From the NCBI GenBank assembly GCA_964251965.1, contig CAXULQ010000010.1, positions 1 through 64,000 of the forward strand: a stretch of 64,000 nt of DNA, written 5' to 3'. Made by a program: the position numbers and the translations under genes. Each line of letters opens with the position of its first letter. Positions within the stretch are counted from its first letter, which is position 1. This DNA comes from Mucilaginibacter_A sp964251965 (GTDB taxonomy: Bacteria > Bacteroidota > Bacteroidia > Sphingobacteriales > Sphingobacteriaceae). The notes below the pieces were generated by a model. It searched no databases. It was not told where the DNA came from and was given only the letters and a program-made list of their open reading frames with translations. Below are positions 50,872-60,234 of this stretch, one piece after another.

Positions 50872-51849
50872 TTATCGTGGTATTTCTAACTTTTGAATGA
50901 TCTGATTTACCACTTCATCCGGCGTTACACCTTCCATTTCCTTGTCCGGCGATAACATAATCCGGTGGCGCAAAACAGCGGGCGTTACAAAAATCAAATC
51001 ATCCGGTGTAACAAAATCCCTTCCGTTAATAGCTGCAATTGCTTTGGCTGCGTTTACAATGGCCAGCGAAGCACGCGGCGAACCACCCAAATAAAGAGAT
51101 TTGCTGTTGCGCGTTTCGTGGATAATTTTTGACACAAACTCCAACAGTTTGGGTTCTACATGCAAATTCCTGACTTGGTTTCGATAGTTTTCTATCTGCA
51201 ATGCAGTTAATATCGGTTTAATTTCCTCCAGTTTCTCAGATGTTTTTTGCTGATGATGTTGCTGTAAAATAGCCGTTTCTTCTTCCAGCGAAGGATATTT
51301 CACTTCAATCTTAAACAAAAAGCGGTCAAGCTGTGCTTCTGGCAAACGATAAGTTCCTTCCTGGTCAATCGGGTTTTGCGTGGCCAAAATCACGAACGGT
51401 TCCTGCATCGGATAAGTTTGGCCGTCGATAGTAATTTGCCGCTCTTCCATCACCTCAAACAAAGCAGATTGCGTTTTGGCCGGCGCGCGGTTAATCTCAT
51501 CAACCAAAATTACGTTGCCGAAAATCGGTCCGGGTTTAAACTCAAAACTGCTTTCTTTTGGGTTGAAAATGGAAGTGCCCAACACATCCGATGGCATCAA
51601 ATCGGGCGTAAATTGTATCCGCGAAAAACCGGCATCAATACATTTGGCAATTAATTTCGCGGTCAATGTTTTGGCAACGCCGGGAACGCCTTCAATCAAA
51701 ACATGTCCGTTGGCTAAAATTCCGGCAATCAGCAGCGTAATCATTTCCTGCTGGCCGACTACTACTTTTGCCAGCGCATTTTTTATTTCGGTTACAGATT
51801 GGTTTAATTGTGTGAGATCTGTCCTTGAGTTAAATATTTCTTCTTCCAT
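50872..51849 (-). CDS. MoxR-family AAA+ ATPase
   Basis: A 325-residue ATPase. EGVPGVAKT is Walker A, VILVDEINRAPAKTQ Walker B, and LATQNPIDQEGTYRLPEAQLDRF (about 155-177) is the classic MoxR sensor 1/arginine-finger stretch. Such ATPases drive the maturation of complexes together with DUF58/VWA proteins. Its start overlaps the stop of the DUF4350 gene by one base (TAATG), so translation is coupled. Confidence 0.95.
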   Translation of the reverse strand: MEEEIFNSRTDLTQLNQSVTEIKNALAKVVVGQQEMITLLIAGILANGHVLIEGVPGVAKTLTAKLIAKCIDAGFSRIQFTPDLMPSDVLGTSIFNPKESSFEFKPGPIFGNVILVDEINRAPAKTQSALFEVMEERQITIDGQTYPMQEPFVILATQNPIDQEGTYRLPEAQLDRFLFKIEVKYPSLEEETAILQQHHQQKTSEKLEEIKPILTALQIENYRNQVRNLHVEPKLLEFVSKIIHETRNSKSLYLGGSPRASLAIVNAAKAIAAINGRDFVTPDDLIFVTPAVLRHRIMLSPDKEMEGVTPDEVVNQIIQKLEIPR

Positions 51850-53036
51850 TATAAGCGGGATTGCTTGTAAAATTGTTCTGTTAGATAATTGAGTTGGATT
51901 AATTCCTGGTCGCTGATTTTTTTACCGGTTTGAACGTAATCGATATATTTAAAAATTTGTCCGATCATTTCAGCATTTACACCGGATTTATTGATAAGTG
52001 TTTGGATCAATTCCTGATCTAAAGTATTCGTTTTCAATTGATAACGTGTACGGATATGTTCTAAAAAGAAAGTAACTTTTTTAGAAGCGATGTTTAAATT
52101 GTTGCGTTGCTGATAATATAACTGGCCTACAACTTTAACAAAATCAACTGTCGTATTTTGCAGCGGATCGACAATTGGAATGATGCGCTGCCGACGTTTC
52201 ATCTCGTACAATACAAAAAAAAGCAGGCTAAAAAGAGCAATGTAATACGCCCATCTTAACTCAGAATGACTTAAAAAAACGCGCATCGGCGAATCTTCAG
52301 CACCTTCTGCACCGGCTGTTAAATATTCATCCCAAATAATTTCCCCTTTTGGGTTGAGGTACGAAAGTGCTTTGGCTGCGTAATCATTTCCCTGTGTTTT
52401 CAGCAAGTTGTAATTGATGAAATAATCAGGACTCGGCATCAAATACAAAAAGCCTTTTCCAAAACTGTAACGGATAAAGTTGCTGTGGTTATACTGATTT
52501 TTGCCGAGGACGACCGCGCGCGAAGTATCAAACTTACTATAATACTGGCCGCCAATTTGCCGGTCGAAAGTATAAGTTTGAGCAGGATTTAAAGCCGGAT
52601 TGGTGAAATTGATCTTTGTTTTTTTAGTTAAAGAAAGCGTTTGCTCACTGTTAATTTTCAGTTTTAAAGTATCACGCAAAAACTTGTTTATGTAAAAAGA
52701 GGCGATAAAAACAGCATTGCCTTTTTTAATGTATTTGATCAGTTCGTTGTAATCATCTTCGTGAATGTCGGCGCGTGCAGCAATTAAAATATAGCTGCCT
52801 TTTTGGTAATCGTTATCAACCAAAGTATTATAAACGGCCTGCCTACTGCTGCGGATAGTTGCGCCCGGGAAAATATCTTTTAACTGATGGTAAAGCACAT
52901 AAGTGCCGTAAGGAATTTTATCTGTGCTGAGGTAAGTTGGTTTCCAATCCACCGGTTTTGGGCGGTTGTATTGCAGCACGCAATAAGCGGTCAGCAGCGA
53001 AAAACCAATAATCAAATAAATTTTCAGGTCTTTCAC
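51849..53036 (-). CDS. DUF4350 membrane protein of the MoxR locus
   Basis: A 395-residue protein with an N-terminal membrane helix (about 6-22), a periplasmic GATase-like DUF4350 domain (YGTYVLYHQLKDIFPG, IHEDDYNELIKYIKKGNAVFIA), and a second helix (about 271-290) followed by a cytoplasmic tail. It overlaps the DUF4129 gene by four bases (ATGA) and the moxR gene by one. Its role in the locus is unknown; it probably holds the MoxR substrate at the membrane. A repeat copy is translated at 52706. Confidence 0.82.
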   Translation of the reverse strand: MKDLKIYLIIGFSLLTAYCVLQYNRPKPVDWKPTYLSTDKIPYGTYVLYHQLKDIFPGATIRSSRQAVYNTLVDNDYQKGSYILIAARADIHEDDYNELIKYIKKGNAVFIASFYINKFLRDTLKLKINSEQTLSLTKKTKINFTNPALNPAQTYTFDRQIGGQYYSKFDTSRAVVLGKNQYNHSNFIRYSFGKGFLYLMPSPDYFINYNLLKTQGNDYAAKALSYLNPKGEIIWDEYLTAGAEGAEDSPMRVFLSHSELRWAYYIALFSLLFFVLYEMKRRQRIIPIVDPLQNTTVDFVKVVGQLYYQQRNNLNIASKKVTFFLEHIRTRYQLKTNTLDQELIQTLINKSGVNAEMIGQIFKYIDYVQTGKKISDQELIQLNYLTEQFYKQSRL

Positions 53037-53749
53037 TTCAGTTTTGGGTTGAATTGCTGAAATGAATTGCTGATTTGCTGAAAATCGGTTTGATCGACCT
53101 TAAAATCTCCGTACCAAACGTATTCAAACTGCCGGGTTAACAAGCCAAATTTCTGCTGCTGCTCCGGGTTTTGTATTTCTTGGAGATAAGCCAAATTGGT
53201 TTTATCGGTTTTCCATTGAATTGCTCCGGCATCGCTTAGCTTTTTTAAGCAATTTAAATACAACAAACGCACCGCCAACCGAAAATTCCGGTTGGCGATG
53301 GCTTTTTCAATTTCATCATCAAAACTAATTTCATGGATGTTTTCTAAAGATTCGCTGTACGGGATTTCCGCAGTACTTGTTTTACCGGTGAAAATTTGCA
53401 TCATATCCATTCCGGTCAGCTTCAAAATCATGAAAACCAAAGCACCGGCACCCAGAATGATGAACAGTAAATTGATGAGTCTTCCGGTAACGCGGCCAGC
53501 CATCAAGTTATCTATGTAATTCCAAAACCAATTCAGGAGCCGATCCCACAAAGAAAGTTCTTCGCCAGGAGTGGTATCATATTTAAAATCGCGCTGCTGC
53601 CGGTATTCATTTATAGAAGCAGGATTAAACTGCCTTAATTTGATTTTGCTGCTATCCTTATGCAAAATTGCAGCAGCTTTTTTTACCACAGGTTTTGGGG
53701 CGATAAAAGAAGCATTCAAGCAAAAAAACAGGAAGACGATTTTATACAT
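53033..53749 (-). CDS. DUF4129 membrane protein of the MoxR locus
   Basis: A 238-residue protein with an N-terminal signal-like segment, one membrane helix (about 90-110, LLFIILGAGALVFMILKL), and a C-terminal DUF4129 helical domain with AVRLLYLNCLKKLSDAGAIQW and LTRQFEYVWYGDF. This is typical of DUF4129 proteins, which often adjoin MoxR/DUF58 pairs. The exact repeat at 53704-53715 is translated as NASF in the signal region. It starts three bases before the stop of the upstream membrane gene. Confidence 0.82.
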   Translation of the reverse strand: MYKIVFLFFCLNASFIAPKPVVKKAAAILHKDSSKIKLRQFNPASINEYRQQRDFKYDTTPGEELSLWDRLLNWFWNYIDNLMAGRVTGRLINLLFIILGAGALVFMILKLTGMDMMQIFTGKTSTAEIPYSESLENIHEISFDDEIEKAIANRNFRLAVRLLYLNCLKKLSDAGAIQWKTDKTNLAYLQEIQNPEQQQKFGLLTRQFEYVWYGDFKVDQTDFQQISNSFQQFNPKLK

Positions 53750-53752
53750 CGA

Positions 53753-54631
53753 TCAATATTCTTCTTTTGGTAAACCAGCATCCGGATCGTTGTTGCCGAA
53801 ATTATTGATCCTGCCCATTAAGCCAGTACCTTCTTTTTGCTCATTTAAACTAAAATAACACAAAGCGGCTGTGATAGATGGAAGTATCAAAAATACATGG
53901 CAAAGTGCAGAAATAATGGTGGTAAGCATCAAAGCAAAGGAAGTTGGATGTACCTTCGACAAAAACATCGTACCAACCGTAAACATCGTTACCGGAAACA
54001 CAAATAACAAAGTGGCAGCGTAAGTAATGATCCAGATTACGACAATGGCACCAAAAATTTGCCACCAGTTTTCTTTAATCAGTTGGAAACTTTTTGACCA
54101 GGCAAAGCCAAGGCTGGTGTTTTCTAAAACAATGATGGGCAGCACCAGCGATAAAATTGGCAACAAGTATAATCCCGGAACGATACAGAGGATAAAACCC
54201 ACAACTAAGCAGATACCAACTACAAAATAACTGCCCAATGCCCTAAAAAAGTAGTGTTTAAAGTAAGCCCAAACTTCTTCGGTTTCCGGTGCTACGTTTC
54301 CTTTTTCTTTATAAAGTGCTATGAAAGAAAGCGGAACTAATGAAATGGCCGTTACGTTGAGCAAACCGAAAACAATATTTAAAAAGTAAGTGACGCTAAA
54401 CATACGGGACAACATGGAAAAACGTGCAGTGTTGTTAGGAAAATCTTGCATGGCACCAATCATTTTTTGTTGCTGCAATAAAGCCACAACTAAATTGGCC
54501 ACAATAAAAAAGCCGCAAATAATAGCGAATGATTTTAACAAAGGTTTCCAGTTTTGGCTGATAAAAGTAAACGTGTCGTTAATGATTTCACCAAAGTCAC
54601 GGGTTTTGGCTAATTCAATTTTTGGTTGCAT
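53753..54631 (-). CDS. Polytopic membrane protein (GlpQ-membrane-domain-like) of the MoxR locus
   Basis: A 292-residue protein with six or so membrane segments (from about residue 36 to 265). DFGEIINDTFTFISQNWKPLLKSFA at the N-terminus is the start seen in DUF7847/glycerophosphodiester-phosphodiesterase membrane-domain-type proteins. WSKSFQLIKENWWQIFGAIVVIWII is a second internal copy of the same pattern, so the protein may be a tandem duplication of a helical unit. It is between SpoIIM and DUF4129 genes with gaps of six and three bases. Confidence 0.7.
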   Translation of the reverse strand: MQPKIELAKTRDFGEIINDTFTFISQNWKPLLKSFAIICGFFIVANLVVALLQQQKMIGAMQDFPNNTARFSMLSRMFSVTYFLNIVFGLLNVTAISLVPLSFIALYKEKGNVAPETEEVWAYFKHYFFRALGSYFVVGICLVVGFILCIVPGLYLLPILSLVLPIIVLENTSLGFAWSKSFQLIKENWWQIFGAIVVIWIITYAATLLFVFPVTMFTVGTMFLSKVHPTSFALMLTTIISALCHVFLILPSITAALCYFSLNEQKEGTGLMGRINNFGNNDPDAGLPKEEY

Positions 54632-54637
54632 AAGGTT

Positions 54638-55585
54638 TTAGGTTGAGATTTTTTTATGAAGATAATTGGGATAAATTATGACATAACCGATGATAAAAAG
54701 CAGTGATAAAAACAGTATCGATACGCTTAACCAAATTGGCATTTCGGTATGGCGGGTTACAAAACTTTCGAAAAAAGCAGCCGTAATAAAAATAGGGACT
54801 AAGCCGATCACCATTTTTGTTCCGTCTTTAGCACCGCGTTTAAAGGATTCTGATCGGGTATAAGTCTTGGGGAAAAGAATGCTTTTTCCTAAAACCAATC
54901 CGGCTGCCCCGGCAATAATGATGGAAGAAATTTCTAACGTGCCATGGATCCAGATCACCAAAACCGATTGTAAACCCAAACCTTTACTAAAAAAATAATA
55001 TTCGAAAGAGCCAATCATAATCCCGTTTCGAACCAACGCGTAAATGCTTCCCAAGGAAAAAAACACGCCTCCAACAAAACAGTAAAAAGCCACAAAAATA
55101 TTATGGGAAGCAATTTGTAAGAACATACTAAACTCATTGTCGCGCTTGTAAACGCCAAATGGATCGCCTTTGGCAATGTTCGCGTTCGTCATGTTTACGT
55201 ATTGATCGCCCAAAATCAAACGGATAAAATTGCTGTCGTACTTGGCAGATAAAGCGCCCATCAATGCAAAAACAACCGTGAACAAAAAAGCATAAAGCAA
55301 TTGCCATTCGTACTTTTTGAAAAGCAAAGGCAGCTCAAACTTCCAGAATAAAATAAATCGGTTAGATTTTTCCTTTTTGTTTTTATAGATAGACTGGTGC
55401 AAACGCGCCGTTAAGCCGTTTAAATAAGCCGTGGTTTTAGATTGCGGATAAAAAGTTTTGGCATAAGCCAGATCATCGGTTAAAGTGATGAAACGCTGCG
55501 CCAACTCGTCCGGATCCGGCGTTTGCAAAGCTTCGTACTTTTGCCACTTTTCCGAATTTTGCTTCACAAATAAAGCTTCTCTCAT
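54638..55585 (-). CDS. SpoIIM-family (stage II sporulation protein M-like) membrane protein
   Basis: A 315-residue protein with an N-terminal cytoplasmic part (about 1-90) and five or six membrane segments. AFYCFVGGVFFSLGSIYALVRNGIMIG and WIHGTLEISSIIIAGAAGLVLG are the SpoIIM signature with the HGxxE motif. Non-spore formers have it beside RDD and MoxR/DUF58 genes, as here. It is the first gene of the minus-strand cluster. The repeat copy 55584-55595 runs into its start codon. TAAAAACAGTAT is translated at 54707. Confidence 0.88.
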   Translation of the reverse strand: MREALFVKQNSEKWQKYEALQTPDPDELAQRFITLTDDLAYAKTFYPQSKTTAYLNGLTARLHQSIYKNKKEKSNRFILFWKFELPLLFKKYEWQLLYAFLFTVVFALMGALSAKYDSNFIRLILGDQYVNMTNANIAKGDPFGVYKRDNEFSMFLQIASHNIFVAFYCFVGGVFFSLGSIYALVRNGIMIGSFEYYFFSKGLGLQSVLVIWIHGTLEISSIIIAGAAGLVLGKSILFPKTYTRSESFKRGAKDGTKMVIGLVPIFITAAFFESFVTRHTEMPIWLSVSILFLSLLFIIGYVIIYPNYLHKKIST

Positions 55586-55675
55586 GCTTCTTTTAAGGTA
55601 TATTTTTTACGATAAATTGGTTTTTAATTTTTTGTAAGATAATTATTTCAATCAATAAAAATATATTTGTTAGCC

Positions 55676-56401
55676 ATGCAAACGATAAAAATAACAACCG
55701 CCCAAAATATTGAAATTGATTACGAAGTTGCAGGTTTAGGCGAACGGATTGTTGCCCGGGTTATTGATTTTGCGATTTTTATTTTGATCCTGATTGCTTG
55801 CGCTATAACTATTGCTTACAGTGAATCAGAAAAGGTAAGCTTATTTGGTCATTTTTTTAATGGCTTATACGTTGTATGGTTAATCTTATTAGTTTTTTAC
55901 GACTTAATTTGCGAGATTTTTTTAAACGGAAAAAGCGTTGGCAAAAGAATCATGAAAATCAGGGTGATTAGTTTGGATGGCGCGCGGCCAAGTTTAGGGC
56001 AATACGTCATCCGCTGGCTGTTTCGCATTGTAGATTTTCTGATCACTTTTAATTTGGCTGCCTTAGTTGCCGTCATCTTCAGCAAAAACAAACAGCGCAT
56101 TGGCGATATGGCCGCTGGCACTACGTTGGTTTCTACAAACGCACGGACAAATGTTAGTCAGGTTGCTTTTACGCCAGTTAGTCAGGATTATATTCTTGTT
56201 TTCAGCGAAGTAAACCAGTTGGCCGACCGCGATATTGTGCTGATCCACGAAGTGATCCAAAGCCACAACCAGGTTTTAATTCATAACATGGCTAATCAAA
56301 TTAAAGCGCATTTAAAAATCACCACTAAGTTTGATGATCTAAATTTTCTGGAAACTATGGTTAAGGATTATAACTTTTTGATGGCAAAGGTGGATTTGTA
56401 G
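55676..56401 (+). CDS. RDD-family membrane protein
   Basis: A 241-residue protein, starting at MQTIKITTAQNIEIDYEVAG; an upstream TTG is less likely. GLGERIVARVIDFAIFILILI carries the Arg-Asp pair that names the family, and FLNGKSVGKRIMKIRVIS the next block. Three membrane helices lie in residues about 30-150, and the last 90 residues are cytoplasmic. It faces away from the SpoIIM gene, and TATATTTG (55662-55669) before it matches a -7 box. It belongs functionally to the MoxR locus. Confidence 0.87.
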   Translation: MQTIKITTAQNIEIDYEVAGLGERIVARVIDFAIFILILIACAITIAYSESEKVSLFGHFFNGLYVVWLILLVFYDLICEIFLNGKSVGKRIMKIRVISLDGARPSLGQYVIRWLFRIVDFLITFNLAALVAVIFSKNKQRIGDMAAGTTLVSTNARTNVSQVAFTPVSQDYILVFSEVNQLADRDIVLIHEVIQSHNQVLIHNMANQIKAHLKITTKFDDLNFLETMVKDYNFLMAKVDL

Positions 56402-56412
56402 AAAGAATTGAG

Positions 56413-56712
56413 CTACAAAAACCTTCCTTCAATAATTTTGAAAGCGTAAGAAACAATTACGGTAACGGCTGCAACTCCAAACAAACCTTTCGAAATTTTC
56501 TCAGCTTGAGGAAACTTAAATTTGATTTTTACCAATAAAAACAGTGCTAAAAAAAGTATTGAAATTGTGGCCGGGTAAAAATGAAAACTTTCTTGAAAAT
56601 GACCTTTCAGCAAAGCAAAAACAGAACGCTGAAAACCACAACCCGGACAATCAAAACCAAATATGGATTTAAACGGACAATGCAGTAAATATTTTTCGGG
56701 CCAATTCTCCAT
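56413..56712 (-). CDS. DUF2752 small membrane protein
   Basis: A 99-residue protein starting at MENWPEKY. CPFKSIFGFDCPGCGFQRSV (about 11-30) is the DUF2752 signature with the CPGCG pair. Two membrane helices follow (about 45-62 and 78-94). Function is unknown. It converges with the RDD gene (11 bases) and diverges from sdaA. Degenerate copies of the repeat lie in it around 56526-56559. Confidence 0.85.
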   Translation of the reverse strand: MENWPEKYLLHCPFKSIFGFDCPGCGFQRSVFALLKGHFQESFHFYPATISILFLALFLLVKIKFKFPQAEKISKGLFGVAAVTVIVSYAFKIIEGRFL

Positions 56713-56760
56713 CAAATTCAGTATAAAGAAACATCAACTTTAAAAATACTATTTTTAGTG

Positions 56761-58191
56761 ATGCAAAAAGAGCAGATTTCGGTTTTTGATATGTTTAAAA
56801 TTGGTATCGGGCCGTCCAGTTCGCATACTTTAGGTCCTTGGCGCGCGGCGCAGCAATTTGTACAAGTTCTTGAAAATCAAAGTTTATTGGAGAAGGTTAT
56901 CCAAATCAAAATCCTGCTTTACGGCTCACTCGCCAAAACCGGAAAAGGCCACGGAACGGATATTGCCGTTTTGCTGGGTTTAAGCGGAGACGATCCGGTT
57001 ACGTTTGATGTGGATCAGATTGAACCCAAAATGGAAAGCATCCGCCAAAGCCAGCAGTTAAATTTAGGTGGTAAAAGAAGCATCAGTTTTTCGTACGACA
57101 ATGATTTGCTTTTTTTAATGAACAACAGTTTGCCGTATCATCCCAACGCAATTACTTTTCAGGCTTTTTTAAATGATGGAAAAGCGGTTTCCCAAACTTA
57201 TTATTCTATCGGCGGCGGTTTTGTGGCGAAGGATGGCGGCGCGCAAACATCTTCAAAACAAGAAGTTGATTTGCCTTTTCCTATCGATACCGCCAACGAT
57301 TTGCTGCATTGGTGCTTAAAAACCGGTTTGAAAATTTCTGATATTGTAATGGAAAACGAACTGGCCTGGCGCAGTGAAGAAGCAACCAAAGCCGGTGTTT
57401 TGCAAATTTTTGAAGTGATGAAAGCTTGTTTGTACCGCGGCTGCCACACTTCCGGTTATCTGCCTGGCGGTTTAAATGTAGCGAGGCGCGCGGCAAGGTT
57501 AAACCTGCGGCTTTTAGGCGAAACCGCTTATAATGATTATGATAGCTGGATTGCCGCGATCAAAAAAAAAGGTAACAATTTCCAGTACATTTTAGATTGG
57601 GTAAGTTGTTTTGCTTTGGCCGTAAATGAAGAAAACGCTTCTTTTGGCCGCGTAGTTACCGCGCCAACTAACGGTGCGGCAGGCGTAATTCCGGCAGTTT
57701 TGCAGTATTTGTTGATTTTTTGTGATCAGAACAGCAACGATCAAATTATCCGTTTTTTGATGACTGCTTCCGAAATTGGCAGCATCTTTAAAAAAGGTTC
57801 TACCATTTCAGCAGCAATGGGCGGTTGCCAGGCAGAAATCGGCGTTTCCTCAGCCATGGCAGCCGGAGCTTTAACCGAATGTTTAGGCGGATCGCAACGG
57901 CAAATTTTAATGGCTGCGGAAATTGCGATGGAACATCACCTCGGCATGACTTGCGACCCAATCGGCGGATTGGTGCAAGTTCCCTGCATCGAACGCAACA
58001 CAATGGGCGCGATCAAAGCGATTACTGCATCGCAATTGGCTTTGCAAAGCAACCCGGACAATGCGCGTGTTAGTTTAGATGCCGTTGTAAAAACCATGTG
58101 GGAAACCGCGCAGGATATGAACTCGAAATACAAAGAGACTTCGGATGGCGGTTTGGCCGTTCAAATCCCGATTTCTATGCCAGAATGTTGA
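56761..58191 (+). CDS. sdaA: L-serine ammonia-lyase (iron-sulfur type)
   Basis: A 476-residue single-chain L-serine dehydratase. The beta-chain signature GIGPSSSHTLGPWRAA begins at about residue 12; the alpha part has GRVVTAPTNGAAGVIPAVL, MGGCQAEIGVSSAM and MTCDPIGGLVQVPCIERN, whose Cys residues hold the [4Fe-4S] cluster. It converts L-serine to pyruvate and ammonia. The repeat is translated as KRSI near residue 105, in a variable loop. The TAAAAGAAGTAT copy 58203-58214 follows the stop. Confidence 0.95.
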   Translation: MQKEQISVFDMFKIGIGPSSSHTLGPWRAAQQFVQVLENQSLLEKVIQIKILLYGSLAKTGKGHGTDIAVLLGLSGDDPVTFDVDQIEPKMESIRQSQQLNLGGKRSISFSYDNDLLFLMNNSLPYHPNAITFQAFLNDGKAVSQTYYSIGGGFVAKDGGAQTSSKQEVDLPFPIDTANDLLHWCLKTGLKISDIVMENELAWRSEEATKAGVLQIFEVMKACLYRGCHTSGYLPGGLNVARRAARLNLRLLGETAYNDYDSWIAAIKKKGNNFQYILDWVSCFALAVNEENASFGRVVTAPTNGAAGVIPAVLQYLLIFCDQNSNDQIIRFLMTASEIGSIFKKGSTISAAMGGCQAEIGVSSAMAAGALTECLGGSQRQILMAAEIAMEHHLGMTCDPIGGLVQVPCIERNTMGAIKAITASQLALQSNPDNARVSLDAVVKTMWETAQDMNSKYKETSDGGLAVQIPISMPEC

Positions 58192-58258
58192 TTTTGAGGT
58201 TATAAAAGAAGTATTGTCGTTCCGGACGTTTATCATCCACAACCTCAAACCAAAACCT

Positions 58259-58266
58259 TATTTTTG
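58259..58266 (+). promoter_or_regulatory. -7-like box before dnaG
   Basis: TATTTTTG fits TAnnTTTG, seven bases before the dnaG start. This would leave almost no leader. No clear -33 element was found. Confidence 0.35.
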
Positions 58267-58272
58267 TTTTTG

Positions 58273-60234
58273 ATGATCAACAAAACCACCATAGACCGCA
58301 TTTTTGAAGCTACCGATATTGTGGAAGTGATCGGTGAGTTTGTGCAGTTGAAAAAACGCGGAGCCAATTATGTTGGCCTTTCGCCTTTTGCAAACGAGAA
58401 AACGCCATCGTTCACGGTTTCGCCGGTGAAAGGAATTTTTAAGGATTTCTCTTCGGGATTAGGTGGTTCTGCGGTTACTTTTTTGATGGAGCATGAGAAA
58501 TTTACGTACCCCGAAGCGTTAAAATGGCTCGCCAAAAAGTATAATATCGAGGTAGAAGAAGACCGCCAAACGCCCGAAAATATAGAAGAAAACGATCGTC
58601 GAGCAAGTCTAAGAATAGTAACTGCTTTTGCTGCTAAATTCTTTCAGCAAAGTTTGATGGAAACACCGGAAGGGCAGAATATCGGTTTGAGTTATTTTAA
58701 AGAGCGAGGTTTCCGGGAAGATATTATCAAAAAGTTTGAGTTAGGTTACTCGCCTGATGCTTGGGATGCTTTTAGTAGTACGGCGATCCAGCAAAGCTAT
58801 CAAGCAGAATTCTTAATTGAAAGCGGTTTATCAGTTAAGCGTGATAATGGTACTTTATACGACCGTTACCGTGGCCGAGTGATTTTTCCAATTCATAGTT
58901 CCAGCGGAATTGTTGTAGGTTTTGGTGGAAGAACGCTCAAAAATGATAAAAGCGTTCCGAAATATGTCAATTCACCTGAATCGGAAATTTATAATAAATC
59001 TAATCTTCTATATGGTTTGCCCTTTGCTAAAAAAGCGATAAGTAAAGAGAATAGATGTTATTTAGTAGAAGGTTACATGGATGTAATTGCCATGCACCAG
59101 GCAGGAATTGAAAATGTAGTTGCATCTTCAGGCACTTCTTTGACGGTTGAACAGATTCGTTTAATTGATCGTTCTACCAAAAATATTACGATTTTGTATG
59201 ATGGTGATGCAGCTGGTATTAAAGCAGCTTTACGAGGTTTAAGCTTACTTTACATTGAAGGATTCAAAGAGATTAATATTGTTTTGTTTACTGACGGACA
59301 TGATCCAGATTCTTACATCAAAAATTATGGTTCAAGTGGATTTATAAAATTTATAGAAAATACTTCTAAAGGAATAATTGATTTTTATTTACAGACTATT
59401 AATCAAAAAGAATTATCCAACCCTATAAAAAAATTAGAGGTTACTGAAGAATTTGGTGATATTTTGTCCAATCATCCTGATCCAGAATTTAGAAAGGCTT
59501 ATATAAAGCAGGTTGCTCATAAGCTCAACATAGAGGAAAGAGGGTTTTTAAGTGTTGTTAATAAATTCGTAACAAAAAAATTTAACAGTAAAAAATCGCC
59601 AGATTTAAAAGTTCAAGATAAAGTTGTTGAGTCTACTAATGAAGTAAGTATTGATGAACACAAAAGTCCAGTTCAATTAAGTGGCGATGAACTTAACCTT
59701 CTATACAGAGATTTAAGCCAGGAAAAAGAAATTGTGCGCCTGCTCATCACCTACGGCAACAAAATGATTGATTGGGACGGCATTGCCAACACGTACATCG
59801 GTCCGTTTATGATTTCGGAACTGAGCGATGTGGAGTTTGAAAACCCGGAAAGTAAAAACTTAGTCGATATTTACAGGCAGGAACTGGAAAACGGCCGCTT
59901 GCCGGATGAACCATTTTTTATCCATCATCCTGACCGCGCCGTTACCGATCTGGCGGTTTCCATGGTTTCTACGCCTTATGTTTTAAGCGAGAATTGGTAC
60001 GAGAAGCATAAAATATTGGTTTCCGGTGAAGAAGACAATATGAAAGCCACGATTTTGGGAGCGATCTTCCATCTTAAAAAACGAAAAGTTGACCAGATTT
60101 TAGAGGGAATCCGCCGCGAGCTGCAAAAAACAACCAGCAATAATGACGTGGATATTTTACTGAACCAATATCAGCACATGAAAAAAGTAGAGAAACATAT
60201 TTCTGATTTTCTCGGTTCGGTCATCCTGAAATAA
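58273..60234 (+). CDS. dnaG: DNA primase lacking zinc ligands, with an AT-rich central segment
   Basis: A 653-residue primase starting at MINKTTIDRIFEA. The N-terminal CHC2-type domain reads GLSPFANEKTPSFTVSP and KDFSSGLGG: all four zinc positions of the usual Cys-His-Cys-Cys set are replaced by Ser, Ala, Asp and Ser. I believe this is usual in this phylum. The Toprim core is intact: YLVEGYMDVIAMHQAG (catalytic Glu) and ILYDGDAAGIKAA (Asp-x-Asp). The C-terminal part binds the replicative helicase DnaB. Composition changes along the gene: 59341-59400 has 9 G+C in 60 and 59761-59820 has 26 in 60. yraN follows with a TAATG overlap. Confidence 0.96.
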   Translation: MINKTTIDRIFEATDIVEVIGEFVQLKKRGANYVGLSPFANEKTPSFTVSPVKGIFKDFSSGLGGSAVTFLMEHEKFTYPEALKWLAKKYNIEVEEDRQTPENIEENDRRASLRIVTAFAAKFFQQSLMETPEGQNIGLSYFKERGFREDIIKKFELGYSPDAWDAFSSTAIQQSYQAEFLIESGLSVKRDNGTLYDRYRGRVIFPIHSSSGIVVGFGGRTLKNDKSVPKYVNSPESEIYNKSNLLYGLPFAKKAISKENRCYLVEGYMDVIAMHQAGIENVVASSGTSLTVEQIRLIDRSTKNITILYDGDAAGIKAALRGLSLLYIEGFKEINIVLFTDGHDPDSYIKNYGSSGFIKFIENTSKGIIDFYLQTINQKELSNPIKKLEVTEEFGDILSNHPDPEFRKAYIKQVAHKLNIEERGFLSVVNKFVTKKFNSKKSPDLKVQDKVVESTNEVSIDEHKSPVQLSGDELNLLYRDLSQEKEIVRLLITYGNKMIDWDGIANTYIGPFMISELSDVEFENPESKNLVDIYRQELENGRLPDEPFFIHHPDRAVTDLAVSMVSTPYVLSENWYEKHKILVSGEEDNMKATILGAIFHLKKRKVDQILEGIRRELQKTTSNNDVDILLNQYQHMKKVEKHISDFLGSVILK

